Translations under genes and position numbers: made by a program
In this document: one piece after another, positions 7,997-15,800 of the stretch
Layout: the number at the start of each line of letters is the position of its first letter
Position numbering within the stretch: position 1 is the stretch's first letter
NCBI GenBank assembly: GCA_045635765.1
Contig: JAZTWH010000088.1
Coordinates: forward strand, 1 to 23,854
DNA: 23,854 nucleotides
Origin: RGIG995 sp045635765
GTDB lineage: Bacteria; Bacillota; Clostridia; Oscillospirales; UBA644
Direction of reading: 5' to 3'
Notes under the pieces: model-generated
Databases searched by the model: none
What the model saw: the letters and a program-made list of their open reading frames with translations, nothing else
Told to the model about the DNA's origin: nothing

Positions 7997-9265
7997 TTAT
8001 TTTAAGTAGTGCTCTGCCGTGGCCAATTTGATGCAGATACAAAGGAGCTTGATACAGGTCTTCAGCTCGTCGAGGGGCGGATAGGTGGGGGCGATGCGGA
8101 GATTGCGGTCCCGGGGATCGTGGTGATAGGGGAAGGAAGAGCCGGCAGGTGTAATGGTAACTCCGGCTTTGCTCATCAATTCCTCTACCCGTTTTGCACA
8201 TCCGTCTACCACGTCCACGGACAGGAAATATCCCCCGTTGGGTACGGTCCAGCAGGCGTAACCGTCGGGAGCAAGTTGCTCGTTCATTTCCTTCAAGGCT
8301 ACGTCAAATTGAGGACGCAGATGGTCTGCATGGCGTTTCATGTGGTCCACGATTCCCTGCTTATTCTTGAAATAACGCACATGGCGGAGTTGATTTAATT
8401 TGTCCGGGCCGATGGTCTGGTAGGTCTTGACTGCGTTCAGGGCCTTGATGTTTGCTTTCGAGGCCGCCATTGCCGCAACTCCGGCTCCGGGGAAGGAAAT
8501 CTTGGACGTGGAGGTGAACATGAGGACCCGGTTGGGATTCCCGGCCTTGACGCACTCGTCGTACAAATTCAAAAGGGTATCGGGAGTGTCGGTCAAATCG
8601 TGAACGATGTAGGCGTTGTCCCAGTAAATCCGGAAGTCGGGGGCGGCCTTCATCTTTGCCAAGCGTTTGACCACCTCGTCGGAATAGGTTTTTCCTTCGG
8701 GATTGCTGTATTTGGGAACGCACCACATTCCTTTGATGCAGTTATGCTCCGCACACAGGGCCTCGATTTTGTCCATGTCGGGGCCGTCGGCCTTCATTTC
8801 AATGGGAATCATCTCAATGCCCAGGCTTTCGCAGATGGCAAAGTGCCGATCGTAGCCGGGGGCAGGGCAAAGCCAGCGGACCTTGTCTTCTCTGCACCAG
8901 GGACGCAGGGAGCCGGGAACTCCGAAGAGCATGGCGGTGACGATGGTATCGTACATCATATTCAGGCTGGAGTTTCCTCCCACCACCACGTTTTCCGGGT
9001 CGGTTTCAAATAACTCCGCAAACAGACGCCGGGCCTCGGGAATCCCGTTCAGGATTCCGTAGTTGCGGTAATCTCCCTGTTCTCCGTAGCAGTCCTCGCT
9101 GGTTTTTAGCGTACCCAAAAGGGCCTCCGTTACGTCCAGCTGGATGGAGGAGGGCTTGCCCCGGGACATATCCAGATTCAGGTCTTCGGTGCAATAGGTG
9201 TTATATTCATCTTTGGCCGCCCGATAGACGGCAGACCAATCTTCTTTAGTAAAATCGGAAATCAT
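7997..9265 (-). CDS. Aspartate aminotransferase, subgroup Ic
   Basis: PLP-dependent transaminase of the fold-type I 'MocR-like aminotransferase' family (Aminotran_MocR), where characterised members interconvert aspartate plus 2-oxoglutarate and oxaloacetate plus glutamate. 422 residues, normal for the family. Visible motifs are NLDMSRGKPSSIQLD near the N-terminus, GGNSSLNMMYD (cofactor phosphate region), WCVPKYSNPEGKTY, the Asp/Tyr pair in IYWDNAYIVHDL, and FTSTSKISFPGAG with the Schiff-base Lys255. The ATG at 9265 has AAAGGA about 10 nt upstream and lies 32 nt after asnS, so both are probably one transcript. That places aspartate metabolism with asparaginyl-tRNA charging. Substrate specificity is not proven by sequence. 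Confidence 0.9.
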   Translation of the reverse strand: MISDFTKEDWSAVYRAAKDEYNTYCTEDLNLDMSRGKPSSIQLDVTEALLGTLKTSEDCYGEQGDYRNYGILNGIPEARRLFAELFETDPENVVVGGNSSLNMMYDTIVTAMLFGVPGSLRPWCREDKVRWLCPAPGYDRHFAICESLGIEMIPIEMKADGPDMDKIEALCAEHNCIKGMWCVPKYSNPEGKTYSDEVVKRLAKMKAAPDFRIYWDNAYIVHDLTDTPDTLLNLYDECVKAGNPNRVLMFTSTSKISFPGAGVAAMAASKANIKALNAVKTYQTIGPDKLNQLRHVRYFKNKQGIVDHMKRHADHLRPQFDVALKEMNEQLAPDGYACWTVPNGGYFLSVDVVDGCAKRVEELMSKAGVTITPAGSSFPYHHDPRDRNLRIAPTYPPLDELKTCIKLLCICIKLATAEHYLK

Positions 9266-9297
9266 ACGATGCGTTGTCCTTTCAGGATTCAGTAAAA

Positions 9298-10692
9298 TTA
9301 AAATTCAGCCGTTCCGACGGTGCGGGGGAAGGGGATGGCGTCCCGGATGTTGGAAATTCCCGTGAGATACATGATCAACCGTTCAAAGCCCAATCCGAAG
9401 CCGGCATGCTTGGTCCCGCCGTACCGACGCAGATCCAAATACCACCAATAATCTTCTTCGTTCAGGCCCAGCTCCTTCATGCGGGCCAGAAGAACGTCTA
9501 ACCGCTCCTCACGCTGGCTTCCGCCGATGATTTCGCCCACTCCGGGGACCAAAAGGTCGGTGGCCGCCACGGTCTTCCCGTCGTCGTTGAGACGCATATA
9601 AAAGGCCTTGATCTGTTTGGGATAATCGGTCAGGAAAACGGGGCATTGGAAGATTTCTTCGGTCAGATACCGTTCGTGCTCCGTCTGCAGATCGCAGCCC
9701 CAGGAAACGGGATAGTCAAATTTATGCCCGGATTTTTCCAACAGTTCCACGGCCTCCGTATAGGTGACCCGCTTGAATTCAGCGTTGACCAGGCTGGTCA
9801 GCCGTTCCAAAAGACCGGAGTCCACTCTCAAATTAAAGAATTCCAGGTCGGCGGCACATTTGTCCATCACGTAACGGATGACGTATTTGATCATTTCCTC
9901 CGCCAGATCCATGTCGTCCTTCAGATCTGCAAAGGCGATCTCCGGCTCGATCATCCAAAATTCCGCCGCATGACGGGCGGTGTTGGAATTTTCTGCCCGG
10001 AAGGTAGGCCCGAAGGTATAGACCTTATCAAAGGCCATGGCAAAACATTCCGCTTCCAGCTGGCCGGACACCGTCAGGTTTGTGGATTTGCCGAAAAAGT
10101 CCTTGGAATAATCCACCGCCCCCTCTTCGGTACGGGGCAGGTCCTCCGGATCCAGGGTGGATACCCGGAACATTTCCCCTGCCCCTTCACAGTCACTACC
10201 GGTGATAATGGGGGTGTTTACGTAAACGAACCCCTTTTCCTGGAAGAACCGATGAATGGCATACGCAGCAACGGAACGAACCCGGAAAGCGGCAGAATAG
10301 AGATTTGTCCGGGGACGAAGGTGGGCAATGCTCCGCAGAAACTCGGGAGAGTGACGCTTCTTCTGTAACGGATAGTCGGGAGTGGAGGCTCCTGCCACGG
10401 TTACGGTAATTGCCTTGATCTCAAAGGGCTGCTTCATGCCGGGAGTCAGCACAAACCGGCCTTCCACCTCCACGGCGGAACCCACGTTTAATTTGACGAT
10501 TTCTTTGTAGTTCCCCAGATCTGCTTCTTCCAGAACGATCTGGACACCGTTGAAATAGGAGCCGTCGTTAAGCTCCATAAACCCAAAGGCTTTGGAGTCT
10601 CTCAGGGTTCGGACCCATCCGCAGACCTTCACGGTTTGCTCGCAGTAGGCCTCCGGGGACGCAAACAACTCATTGATAAAAGTTCGCTTCAT
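9298..10692 (-). CDS. asnS: Asparaginyl-tRNA synthetase
   Basis: Class IIb synthetase that charges tRNA-Asn with asparagine in the cytoplasm; 464 residues, normal length. The N-terminal OB-fold anticodon-binding domain (about 15-105) contains VKVCGWVRTLRDSKAFGFME. The catalytic domain follows with motif 2 (GPTFRAENSNTARHAAEFWM) and motif 3 (GFGLGFERLIMYLTG). AEFWMIEPE and SQREERLDVLL are typical of AsnRS rather than AspRS. It is first in its transcript, from a near-consensus promoter about 50 nt upstream. The leader is too short for the T-box riboswitch that controls asnS in many Clostridia, so regulation probably differs here. Confidence 0.96.
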   Translation of the reverse strand: MKRTFINELFASPEAYCEQTVKVCGWVRTLRDSKAFGFMELNDGSYFNGVQIVLEEADLGNYKEIVKLNVGSAVEVEGRFVLTPGMKQPFEIKAITVTVAGASTPDYPLQKKRHSPEFLRSIAHLRPRTNLYSAAFRVRSVAAYAIHRFFQEKGFVYVNTPIITGSDCEGAGEMFRVSTLDPEDLPRTEEGAVDYSKDFFGKSTNLTVSGQLEAECFAMAFDKVYTFGPTFRAENSNTARHAAEFWMIEPEIAFADLKDDMDLAEEMIKYVIRYVMDKCAADLEFFNLRVDSGLLERLTSLVNAEFKRVTYTEAVELLEKSGHKFDYPVSWGCDLQTEHERYLTEEIFQCPVFLTDYPKQIKAFYMRLNDDGKTVAATDLLVPGVGEIIGGSQREERLDVLLARMKELGLNEEDYWWYLDLRRYGGTKHAGFGLGFERLIMYLTGISNIRDAIPFPRTVGTAEF

Positions 10693-10739
10693 ACCTATAT
10701 TCCATCCTTACTCAAGATTACTAATAAATATAATATATA

Positions 10740-10768
10740 ATTATATCACAGTTGGACCGGGATGACAA
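10740..10768 (-). promoter_or_regulatory. Sigma-A promoter of asnS operon
   Basis: On the minus strand TTGTCA (10768-10763), exactly 17 nt, then TATAAT (10745-10740). The start site would be near 10733, giving a leader of about 40 nt before the asnS ATG at 10692. Confidence 0.85.
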
Positions 10769-11124
10769 TAGTCCGTACTTATAATTCATAAAAAGTTCTT
10801 TTTACGGGAAAAAGATGGATAAATTTTCAGGTTTTTGGCGGTTGGAAACAGTTTTGTAGCAATTTTGCCGTGATTTTGAGAAGATTTTTTCTTATTTTGC
10901 AAAGAATTTTTTTAAAAAATGCTGATATTTCAACGGTTTTTCGGCGTAACAAGTTTGAAATATCTCTGTCGCATTTTTTTTTCAATTTTCATTTCTGCCA
11001 TAAAAAAGCCTTGGTTTTACAATAAATTCCCCGAAAAATTACGAGACAAGTGTGTCAAAACCAAAAATAAAATATGGCGAAATTGAAAAATGTGTCCTTT
11101 TTTTATTAAAATTTTGTCTGCTTC
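10769..11124. other. AT-rich intergenic gap, no gene found
   Basis: About 350 bases between divergent promoters, much richer in A/T than the surroundings, with many A and T runs and stops in all frames. No convincing ORF. The only structure seen is the inverted repeat at 10924-10964. The short word TGTGTC occurs at about 11050 and 11091, upstream of the response-regulator promoter; too little to call an operator. Confidence 0.7.
10924..10982 (+). repeat. 10-bp inverted repeat followed by T-run
   Basis: GATATTTCAA (10924-10933) and TTGAAATATC (10955-10964) are perfectly complementary across a 21-nt loop, and a run of nine Ts follows at about 10974-10982. It resembles an intrinsic terminator on the plus strand, but no gene precedes it on that strand. 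It may end an unannotated small RNA or be a regulator-binding dyad. Confidence 0.4.
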
Positions 11125-11153
11125 TTGACAAAGTCCGTAAAATATGTTATACT
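11125..11153 (+). promoter_or_regulatory. Sigma-A promoter of the regulator-mre operon
   Basis: Consensus TTGACA (11125-11130), 17-nt spacer, TATACT (11148-11153) with TGT just before it (extended -10). The start site would be near 11160, giving a leader of about 38 nt with GGAGGG as ribosome site. No terminator-like hairpin was seen until 18087, so this may drive the whole run to PBP2. Confidence 0.88.
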
Positions 11154-11197
11154 GAATCCAACACGGACAAAAACAGATTCCGGAGGGAATAAGATTC

Positions 11198-11887
11198 ATG
11201 GAAAAAACCATTTTGATTGCCGATGATAATAAGGAAATCGTCGATCTGCTGAAAATTTACGCACAGAAGGAAGGCTACCAGTACATCTGTGCCTACGACG
11301 GAGAACAAGCTCTGAAGTTTTTCAAAGAACGCAATCCGTCCCTGATCCTGCTGGACATCATGATGCCCAAGATCAACGGATTTGACGTCTGTAAGCAAAT
11401 CCGTCAGACCTCCAACGTTCCCATTATCATTATCTCCGCAAAGGCGGAGGAGCAGGAACGGATCCTGGGCCTGGACATCGGGGCCGACGATTACGTCATT
11501 AAGCCCTTCAGCCCCCGGGAAGTACTTATGCGGGTCAAGACGGTCTTACGCCGGGTCGCGGACGAATCGGTAGATGAAAAGAGCAAAAAGATTGAGGTCG
11601 CCGGCCTTGTGATCGATATGAACAGTTACGAGGCTTCCGTCAACGGGAAACCCGTGATCCTGACCAAGAAGGAAATTGAGATTCTCTGGTTGTTTGCCAC
11701 CAATCCCGGCAGAGTGTTTACCCGGGACCACCTGTTGGAAAACATTTGGGGATACGAATATTTCGGCGACACCCGTACCGTGGATACCCACATCAAGCGG
11801 ATCCGTACCAAGCTTGACATTGACGATTCCGTCGGGTTTGATATTAAGACGGTTTGGGGCGTCGGTTATAAGTTTGAAGTCAAATGA
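11198..11887 (+). CDS. OmpR/PhoB-family response regulator
   Basis: DNA-binding transcription factor of a two-component system, 229 residues. The receiver domain (1-118) has acidic pocket Asp9/Asp10, phospho-acceptor Asp53 (LLDIMMP), Ser80 as switch residue and Lys102 (KPFSPRE). The C-terminal winged helix (about 130-227) ends with the usual RTVDTHIKRIRTKLD...IKTVWGVGYKFE. The start ATG follows CGGAGGGAATAAGATTC. It overlaps the kinase gene by ATGA, so the two are coupled partners. It is first in an operon that continues through maf and mreBCD to PBP2, so control of wall synthesis or self-regulation is an inference from position. Target genes cannot be read from sequence. Confidence 0.95.
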   Translation: MEKTILIADDNKEIVDLLKIYAQKEGYQYICAYDGEQALKFFKERNPSLILLDIMMPKINGFDVCKQIRQTSNVPIIIISAKAEEQERILGLDIGADDYVIKPFSPREVLMRVKTVLRRVADESVDEKSKKIEVAGLVIDMNSYEASVNGKPVILTKKEIEILWLFATNPGRVFTRDHLLENIWGYEYFGDTRTVDTHIKRIRTKLDIDDSVGFDIKTVWGVGYKFEVK

Positions 11888-12807
11888 GACGCAGATTTGA
11901 ACCTATTATTCTGCTGATAGAACGGACGGTGCCGGTGCTTGTTGCCATCGGTGCCGTTTTGTCGGTTTTGTTGCTTTTATTCCGGGACACAAAATGGCTG
12001 TACGTCCCTTGTATTGCCGTCTGGGGACTGGCCTTTTTGGCGGCGGCAGGGGACCTGGTTTTTGCGTTGATTTTGCGGAAAAATTCTCCTTCCGACTCGG
12101 TCTGTTCCCGGGATGAAGCGTCTCGGGATCGGATTCTTTCGGAGGTAGCCCACGAACTGAAAACTCCCTTGACCGTTATTCGGGGAAGCGTAGAAATATT
12201 GTCAGACGGGGCCGTGCCCGCGGAACAGTACCCGGAATACTACGCCCGCATTTTGCGGGAAACCGACGCCATGACCAAATTGGTGTCGGATCTCTTGGAC
12301 GCAACCCGGGAAGCTTCTTCCATGCGGTTCGATCCTCAGCCCACCGACCTGGTGATGCTGGGACAGTGGGTCTGCGACGATCTGAAGCAGACGGCCGCTT
12401 CTTCGGGCGTGGATTTGACATTTGTTGCAAAATCAGATATTCCTCTCCTTCGGGTCGATCCCGATCGGGTGGGGCAGCTGGCGGTGATCCTTTTGGATAA
12501 CGCCGTGAAGCATACCCCTGCCGGCGGACGGGTCTGCCTTTCGCTGGACCGAACCTCCCGCTTTGTCCTTCTGGAAGTCCGGGACAATGGTTCCGGGATC
12601 CCCTCGGAGGATCTTCCTTATATTTTTGATCGGTATTACAAGGTCCCCGTGGAACGGACGGGCCTTGCTTCCGGCACCGGCATCGGACTTTCCGTTGCCA
12701 AGAAGATCGCAGATCTTCACGGAGGCACCATTGACGTAAAAAGCGAAGTAGGAAAGGGGTCGCTTTTTACGGTGCGGTTTCCCCTTTCAACGTGCAAGGT
12801 GAATTGA
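11884..12807 (+). CDS. Sensor histidine kinase, intramembrane-sensing type
   Basis: Partner kinase of the upstream regulator, 307 residues. Two hydrophobic helices (about 13-33 and 39-64) are joined by only about five residues (RDTKW), so there is almost no extracellular sensor; no HAMP or PAS domain is visible. Dimerisation/phospho-acceptor helix: SEVAHELKTPLTVIRG with His90. ATP-binding domain: N-box LLDNAVKHTP, G1 box DNGSGIP, F-box IFDRYY, and G2 box GTGIGLSVAKK, ending GSLFTVRFPL. All catalytic boxes are intact. ATG overlaps the regulator's TGA. The minimal sensor suggests it detects a membrane event or an accessory membrane protein; the MreC, MreD and PBP2 encoded downstream are candidates, by inference only. 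Confidence 0.94.
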   Translation: MRRRFEPIILLIERTVPVLVAIGAVLSVLLLLFRDTKWLYVPCIAVWGLAFLAAAGDLVFALILRKNSPSDSVCSRDEASRDRILSEVAHELKTPLTVIRGSVEILSDGAVPAEQYPEYYARILRETDAMTKLVSDLLDATREASSMRFDPQPTDLVMLGQWVCDDLKQTAASSGVDLTFVAKSDIPLLRVDPDRVGQLAVILLDNAVKHTPAGGRVCLSLDRTSRFVLLEVRDNGSGIPSEDLPYIFDRYYKVPVERTGLASGTGIGLSVAKKIADLHGGTIDVKSEVGKGSLFTVRFPLSTCKVN

Positions 12808-12810
12808 TTT

Positions 12811-13380
12811 ATGAACAGAGATTTTATTCTCGCCTCTTCCTCTCCTCGGCGGTTTGAACTGCTCCGGCAGATCGGCCTGCCCTTCCAGAGCATCGTTCCG
12901 TCGGTGGATGAGACTACGGATCGGGCGGATCCCATTGATATTGTTTGCGAACTTTCGGTCCGCAAGGCTTCTGCCGTTGCCAAGAACAACCCCCTTTCCG
13001 TCGTCATTGCCGCCGACACGGTGGTCACGGTGGACGGCTCCGTGCTGGGCAAGCCCCACGGGGAAGAGGAGGCGTTGCAGATGCTTCGGATGATGTCGGG
13101 GCGTTCTCATTTCGTTTATACCGGCGTTACGGTCATTTGTGACGGACGGATGGAAACGGGACTGTGCCGGACGGAAGTGTTTTTCAAGGATTTGACGGAA
13201 GAACAGATCTCAGCTTACGTTGCCACCGCGGAGTCTTTTGATAAAGCCGGTTCTTACGCAATCCAAGGGAAGGGTGCCTTATTGGTGGACCACATTGACG
13301 GAGATTACACCAACGTGGTGGGGCTTCCGGTCAGTATGCTCTACGAGATGCTGAAGGAATTCGGCATTGATATTTTATGA
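12811..13380 (+). CDS. maf: Maf-family nucleotide pyrophosphatase
   Basis: Maf/YhdE-type NTP pyrophosphatase (189 residues), a house-cleaning enzyme hydrolysing dTTP, UTP or modified nucleotides to the monophosphate; overexpression of family members affects septation. Motifs are ILASSSPRRFELL (5-18, the SSPRR substrate loop), PSVDET, the catalytic region VVIAADTVVTVDG around residue 70, GKPHGEEEALQMLRMMSGRSH, and SYAIQGKGALLVDHIDGDYTNVVGLP near the C-terminus. ATG lies 3 nt after the kinase stop with AAGGTGA about 8 nt upstream. Maf next to mreB is common in Clostridia and Bacillus, where radC often lies between them; no radC is here. Confidence 0.95.
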   Translation: MNRDFILASSSPRRFELLRQIGLPFQSIVPSVDETTDRADPIDIVCELSVRKASAVAKNNPLSVVIAADTVVTVDGSVLGKPHGEEEALQMLRMMSGRSHFVYTGVTVICDGRMETGLCRTEVFFKDLTEEQISAYVATAESFDKAGSYAIQGKGALLVDHIDGDYTNVVGLPVSMLYEMLKEFGIDIL

Positions 13381-13398
13381 CGGAAGGGGAGGATCTTT

Positions 13399-14415
13399 AT
13401 GGGATTGAATGAGTTCGGAATCGATATCGGAACCTGTAATACTCTCATTTACCGCCGGGATAAAGGGGTGGTTCTCAATGAGCCCTCCATGATCGCAACA
13501 GAGACCTACGGAGCAAAAAAACTGATCTGTGCCGGACGGGAGGCCCTGGATATGCTGGGCCGGACCCCTGATACGGTTACTGTGACGGCTCCCGTCCAAA
13601 ACGGCGTCATCGCTGATTTTGATAAGACGGTTATGATGCTAAAGGAATACATCCGCCGTTGCCGTACCGGCTTTGGCTCCGTTTCTGCCGTAGTTTCCAT
13701 TCCCTGCCGTGCAACGCCCGTAGAAAAGCGGGCCGTGGCTGATGCCGTTCGGGCGGCCGGAGTTAAAAAGGTTCCCTTTGTGGTGGAAAAGCCCATTGCT
13801 GCGGCCTTGGGCTCAGGCCTTTCTATTTTTGAACCCCGGGGACGTATGGTGGTTGATATTGGCGGAGGGACCACGGAGATTTCCGTTCTCTCCCTGGGCG
13901 GCATCGTTTCGGTGACCTCTACCACCTGTGCCGGGAAGAAATTTGACCGTGATATTATTGCCTACGTCCGAAAGACCCACAGCGTTCTGATCGGGGAACG
14001 GACGGCCCAGGAAGTAAAAATGTCCATTGGCTCGGTGTTTGATGACGGCCACGTGAATTTCATGACGGTCAGCGGCCGGGACCTGGTGCGGGGGCTCCCC
14101 GTGAACGTGGCCCTTTCCACCGATGATATTCGGGATGTCCTGACCGAATCCAGTCGGTTCTTGGTGGATCAGATCAAGCAGACCTTGGAAAAGATCCCCC
14201 CGGAAATGGCTGCCGATATTATTGACAGCGGGATTACCCTCGTGGGGGGCGGAAGCCTGATTTCCGGCTGGGAGGAGCTGCTGTCCAAGGAAACGGGCGT
14301 TGCCTGTATGCACTCCGCATCCCCCCTGGAAAGCGTCGTTACCGGGGTCGGAAACGCCTTCCGTTACCGGGATCAGATCAAACACGGGGTCCAACATGAG
14401 AATATCCTTGCGTAA
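13399..14415 (+). CDS. mreB: Rod-shape determining protein MreB
   Basis: Actin-like ATPase that forms membrane-bound filaments steering cell-wall synthesis along the cell side; 338 residues, normal length. Motifs are phosphate-1 GIDIGTCNTLIYRRDKGVV (usual GTANT, here Cys), VSIPCRATPVEKRAV, PFVVEKPIAAALGSGL, phosphate-2 VVDIGGGTTEISVLSLGGIV and adenosine motif ITLVGGGSLISG. ATG follows GGGGAGGATCTTT, 18 nt after maf. It lies directly before mreC, mreD and PBP2. Firmicutes often carry several paralogues (MreB, Mbl, MreBH); position beside mreCD favours MreB. A small AAACCG/CGGTTT hairpin spans the stop (14415-14429). Confidence 0.96.
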   Translation: MGLNEFGIDIGTCNTLIYRRDKGVVLNEPSMIATETYGAKKLICAGREALDMLGRTPDTVTVTAPVQNGVIADFDKTVMMLKEYIRRCRTGFGSVSAVVSIPCRATPVEKRAVADAVRAAGVKKVPFVVEKPIAAALGSGLSIFEPRGRMVVDIGGGTTEISVLSLGGIVSVTSTTCAGKKFDRDIIAYVRKTHSVLIGERTAQEVKMSIGSVFDDGHVNFMTVSGRDLVRGLPVNVALSTDDIRDVLTESSRFLVDQIKQTLEKIPPEMAADIIDSGITLVGGGSLISGWEELLSKETGVACMHSASPLESVVTGVGNAFRYRDQIKHGVQHENILA

Positions 14416-14450
14416 AACCGTTACGGTTTAAAAAATTGTCAGGAGATGCG

Positions 14451-15293
14451 ATGGTGAAACATTTTTTTCGGGGACGGTTCTTTGTCGTTCTGGTGCTGAT
14501 CGTCTGTTTTTTATTGGGTTTCATGCTGTCCGTTGCGGTTAACGGACACACGATGCCCCACGAGCAATTGGTCGGCGTCATTGTTTCTCCCGTCCGCACG
14601 GGGTTCACTTGGTGCAAAAATCAAGTGACCCATTTCTTTTCCTCCATGGCCCGGTACGACGAGCTGGAGGCGGAAAACTCCCAACTCCGGGAGCAGGTCA
14701 ACGATCTGCAGAAGCAGATCAACGATCTTCATTACGATAAAGTACAAAATGACCGATACAAAGAGATGCTTTCCATTGAGGAGAATCAGTACACCTTCCA
14801 GTACGTTTCCGCAGACGTGGTGACCGTTCCCTCCGACGGTTGGAACGAATCCTTCGGGATCAACGCCGGCACCGGAGCCGGGATCGAAAAGGGAGACATT
14901 GTAGTCTGCGAAGGAGGACTTGTGGGGAAGGTGACGGAGGTCGGGCTTAACTGGGCCACCGTCTCTACCTTTATTGACCCCCGCATCTCCGTGGGGGCCA
15001 TGATCCTGTCTACGGGCGACGTGGGAATCACGGAAGGAACCCTGGAAATGAAAGGGAAGGGACAATGCCTCGTCCGTTATTTGCGAAAGGATTCTGCCGT
15101 AAACCGGGGCGACAAGATTTATACGTCCGGCTTGGGCGGAGTCTATCCCAAAGGACTGCTTCTGGGAACGGTGTCGGATCTCCAATATGAGGACAGCGGC
15201 CTTTCTTTGACGGCCGTATTGACCCCCGTCGTCTCCTTTGGGGATTTGAAGGAAGTTCTTGTGATCACCAATTTTTCCGAGGATGGCCAATGA
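14451..15293 (+). CDS. mreC: Rod-shape determining protein MreC
   Basis: Bitopic membrane protein that assembles outside the membrane and activates the PBP2/RodA synthase; 280 residues. ATG 14451 (MVKHFFRGRF) is chosen because AGGAG lies 5 nt before it; a TTG at 14436 in the same frame has no ribosome site. Order: short basic cytoplasmic start, one transmembrane helix (about 9-30), extracytoplasmic coiled coil (about 65-105, YDELEAENSQLREQVNDLQK), then the paired beta-barrel MreC domain with GINAGTGAGIEKGDIVVCEGGLVGKV-type pattern and IDPRISVGAMI. It overlaps mreD by ATGA, so translation is coupled. Confidence 0.95.
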   Translation: MVKHFFRGRFFVVLVLIVCFLLGFMLSVAVNGHTMPHEQLVGVIVSPVRTGFTWCKNQVTHFFSSMARYDELEAENSQLREQVNDLQKQINDLHYDKVQNDRYKEMLSIEENQYTFQYVSADVVTVPSDGWNESFGINAGTGAGIEKGDIVVCEGGLVGKVTEVGLNWATVSTFIDPRISVGAMILSTGDVGITEGTLEMKGKGQCLVRYLRKDSAVNRGDKIYTSGLGGVYPKGLLLGTVSDLQYEDSGLSLTAVLTPVVSFGDLKEVLVITNFSEDGQ

Positions 15294-15796
15294 AACAGAA
15301 GTTGCGTTTTGTCCTGACGGTACTGTTGTTTTTGATTTTGGGATTAACGGAGCATTGCGTAGGTCCCCTTTGGTTGGGATGCAATCCGCCGTACCTTTTG
15401 TGTGCCGTCGTCGTTTGTGCCATGTTTGCAGGGGAGAAGGTCGCCGCGTTGTTCGGGCTTTTTTCCGGCTTATTCTCCGATGCCATGATCCCCGGAATTT
15501 TTGGACTCCGGGGGGTGCTTTTGCTTTTCTTCGGTTACATGATCGCCTTTTTGACCGAAAAAATTATCTCCCGCAACGTATTTTCCTGTACCGTTGTGGG
15601 AATCCTTTCGGTGGCCCTGGGTGAATTGGCACTTTGGGGGATCCAATGTATGGATCGACCCGTGCCCTTCCTCACAGCCGCACAATACGTTTTCTTGCCC
15701 CGGGTTTCTATGAGTATTCCCGTGCTTCTGTTGTTGTACGTAGTTTTTACGCTCCTGTTCCGGGACCGGGACGGTTATCCCGTAAGAAGGAGGTGA
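15290..15796 (+). CDS. mreD: Rod-shape determining protein MreD
   Basis: Polytopic membrane partner of MreC, 168 residues with five or six hydrophobic segments and charged residues only in short loops (for example AGEKVAA near 42-48, SDAMIPGIFG near 64-73 and a basic RDRDGYPVRRR tail). The FSGLFSDAMIPGIFGLRG pattern fits the MreD family, which conserves little else. It starts in an ATGA overlap with mreC, and its stop lies inside the AAGGAGGTGA ribosome site of the PBP2 gene. Identification rests on size, hydropathy, that motif and position. Confidence 0.88.
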   Translation: MKQKLRFVLTVLLFLILGLTEHCVGPLWLGCNPPYLLCAVVVCAMFAGEKVAALFGLFSGLFSDAMIPGIFGLRGVLLLFFGYMIAFLTEKIISRNVFSCTVVGILSVALGELALWGIQCMDRPVPFLTAAQYVFLPRVSMSIPVLLLLYVVFTLLFRDRDGYPVRRR

Positions 15797-15800
15797 CCCG

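Noticed and set aside
14415..14429. AAACCG-TTA-CGGTTT hairpin between mreB and mreC as a terminator
   Set aside because: Only a 6-bp stem followed by A-rich rather than T-rich sequence; the operon evidently continues.
14436..14450. Longer MreC start at TTG 14436
   Set aside because: AGGAG at 14441-14445 serves the ATG at 14451; the TTG has no ribosome site.
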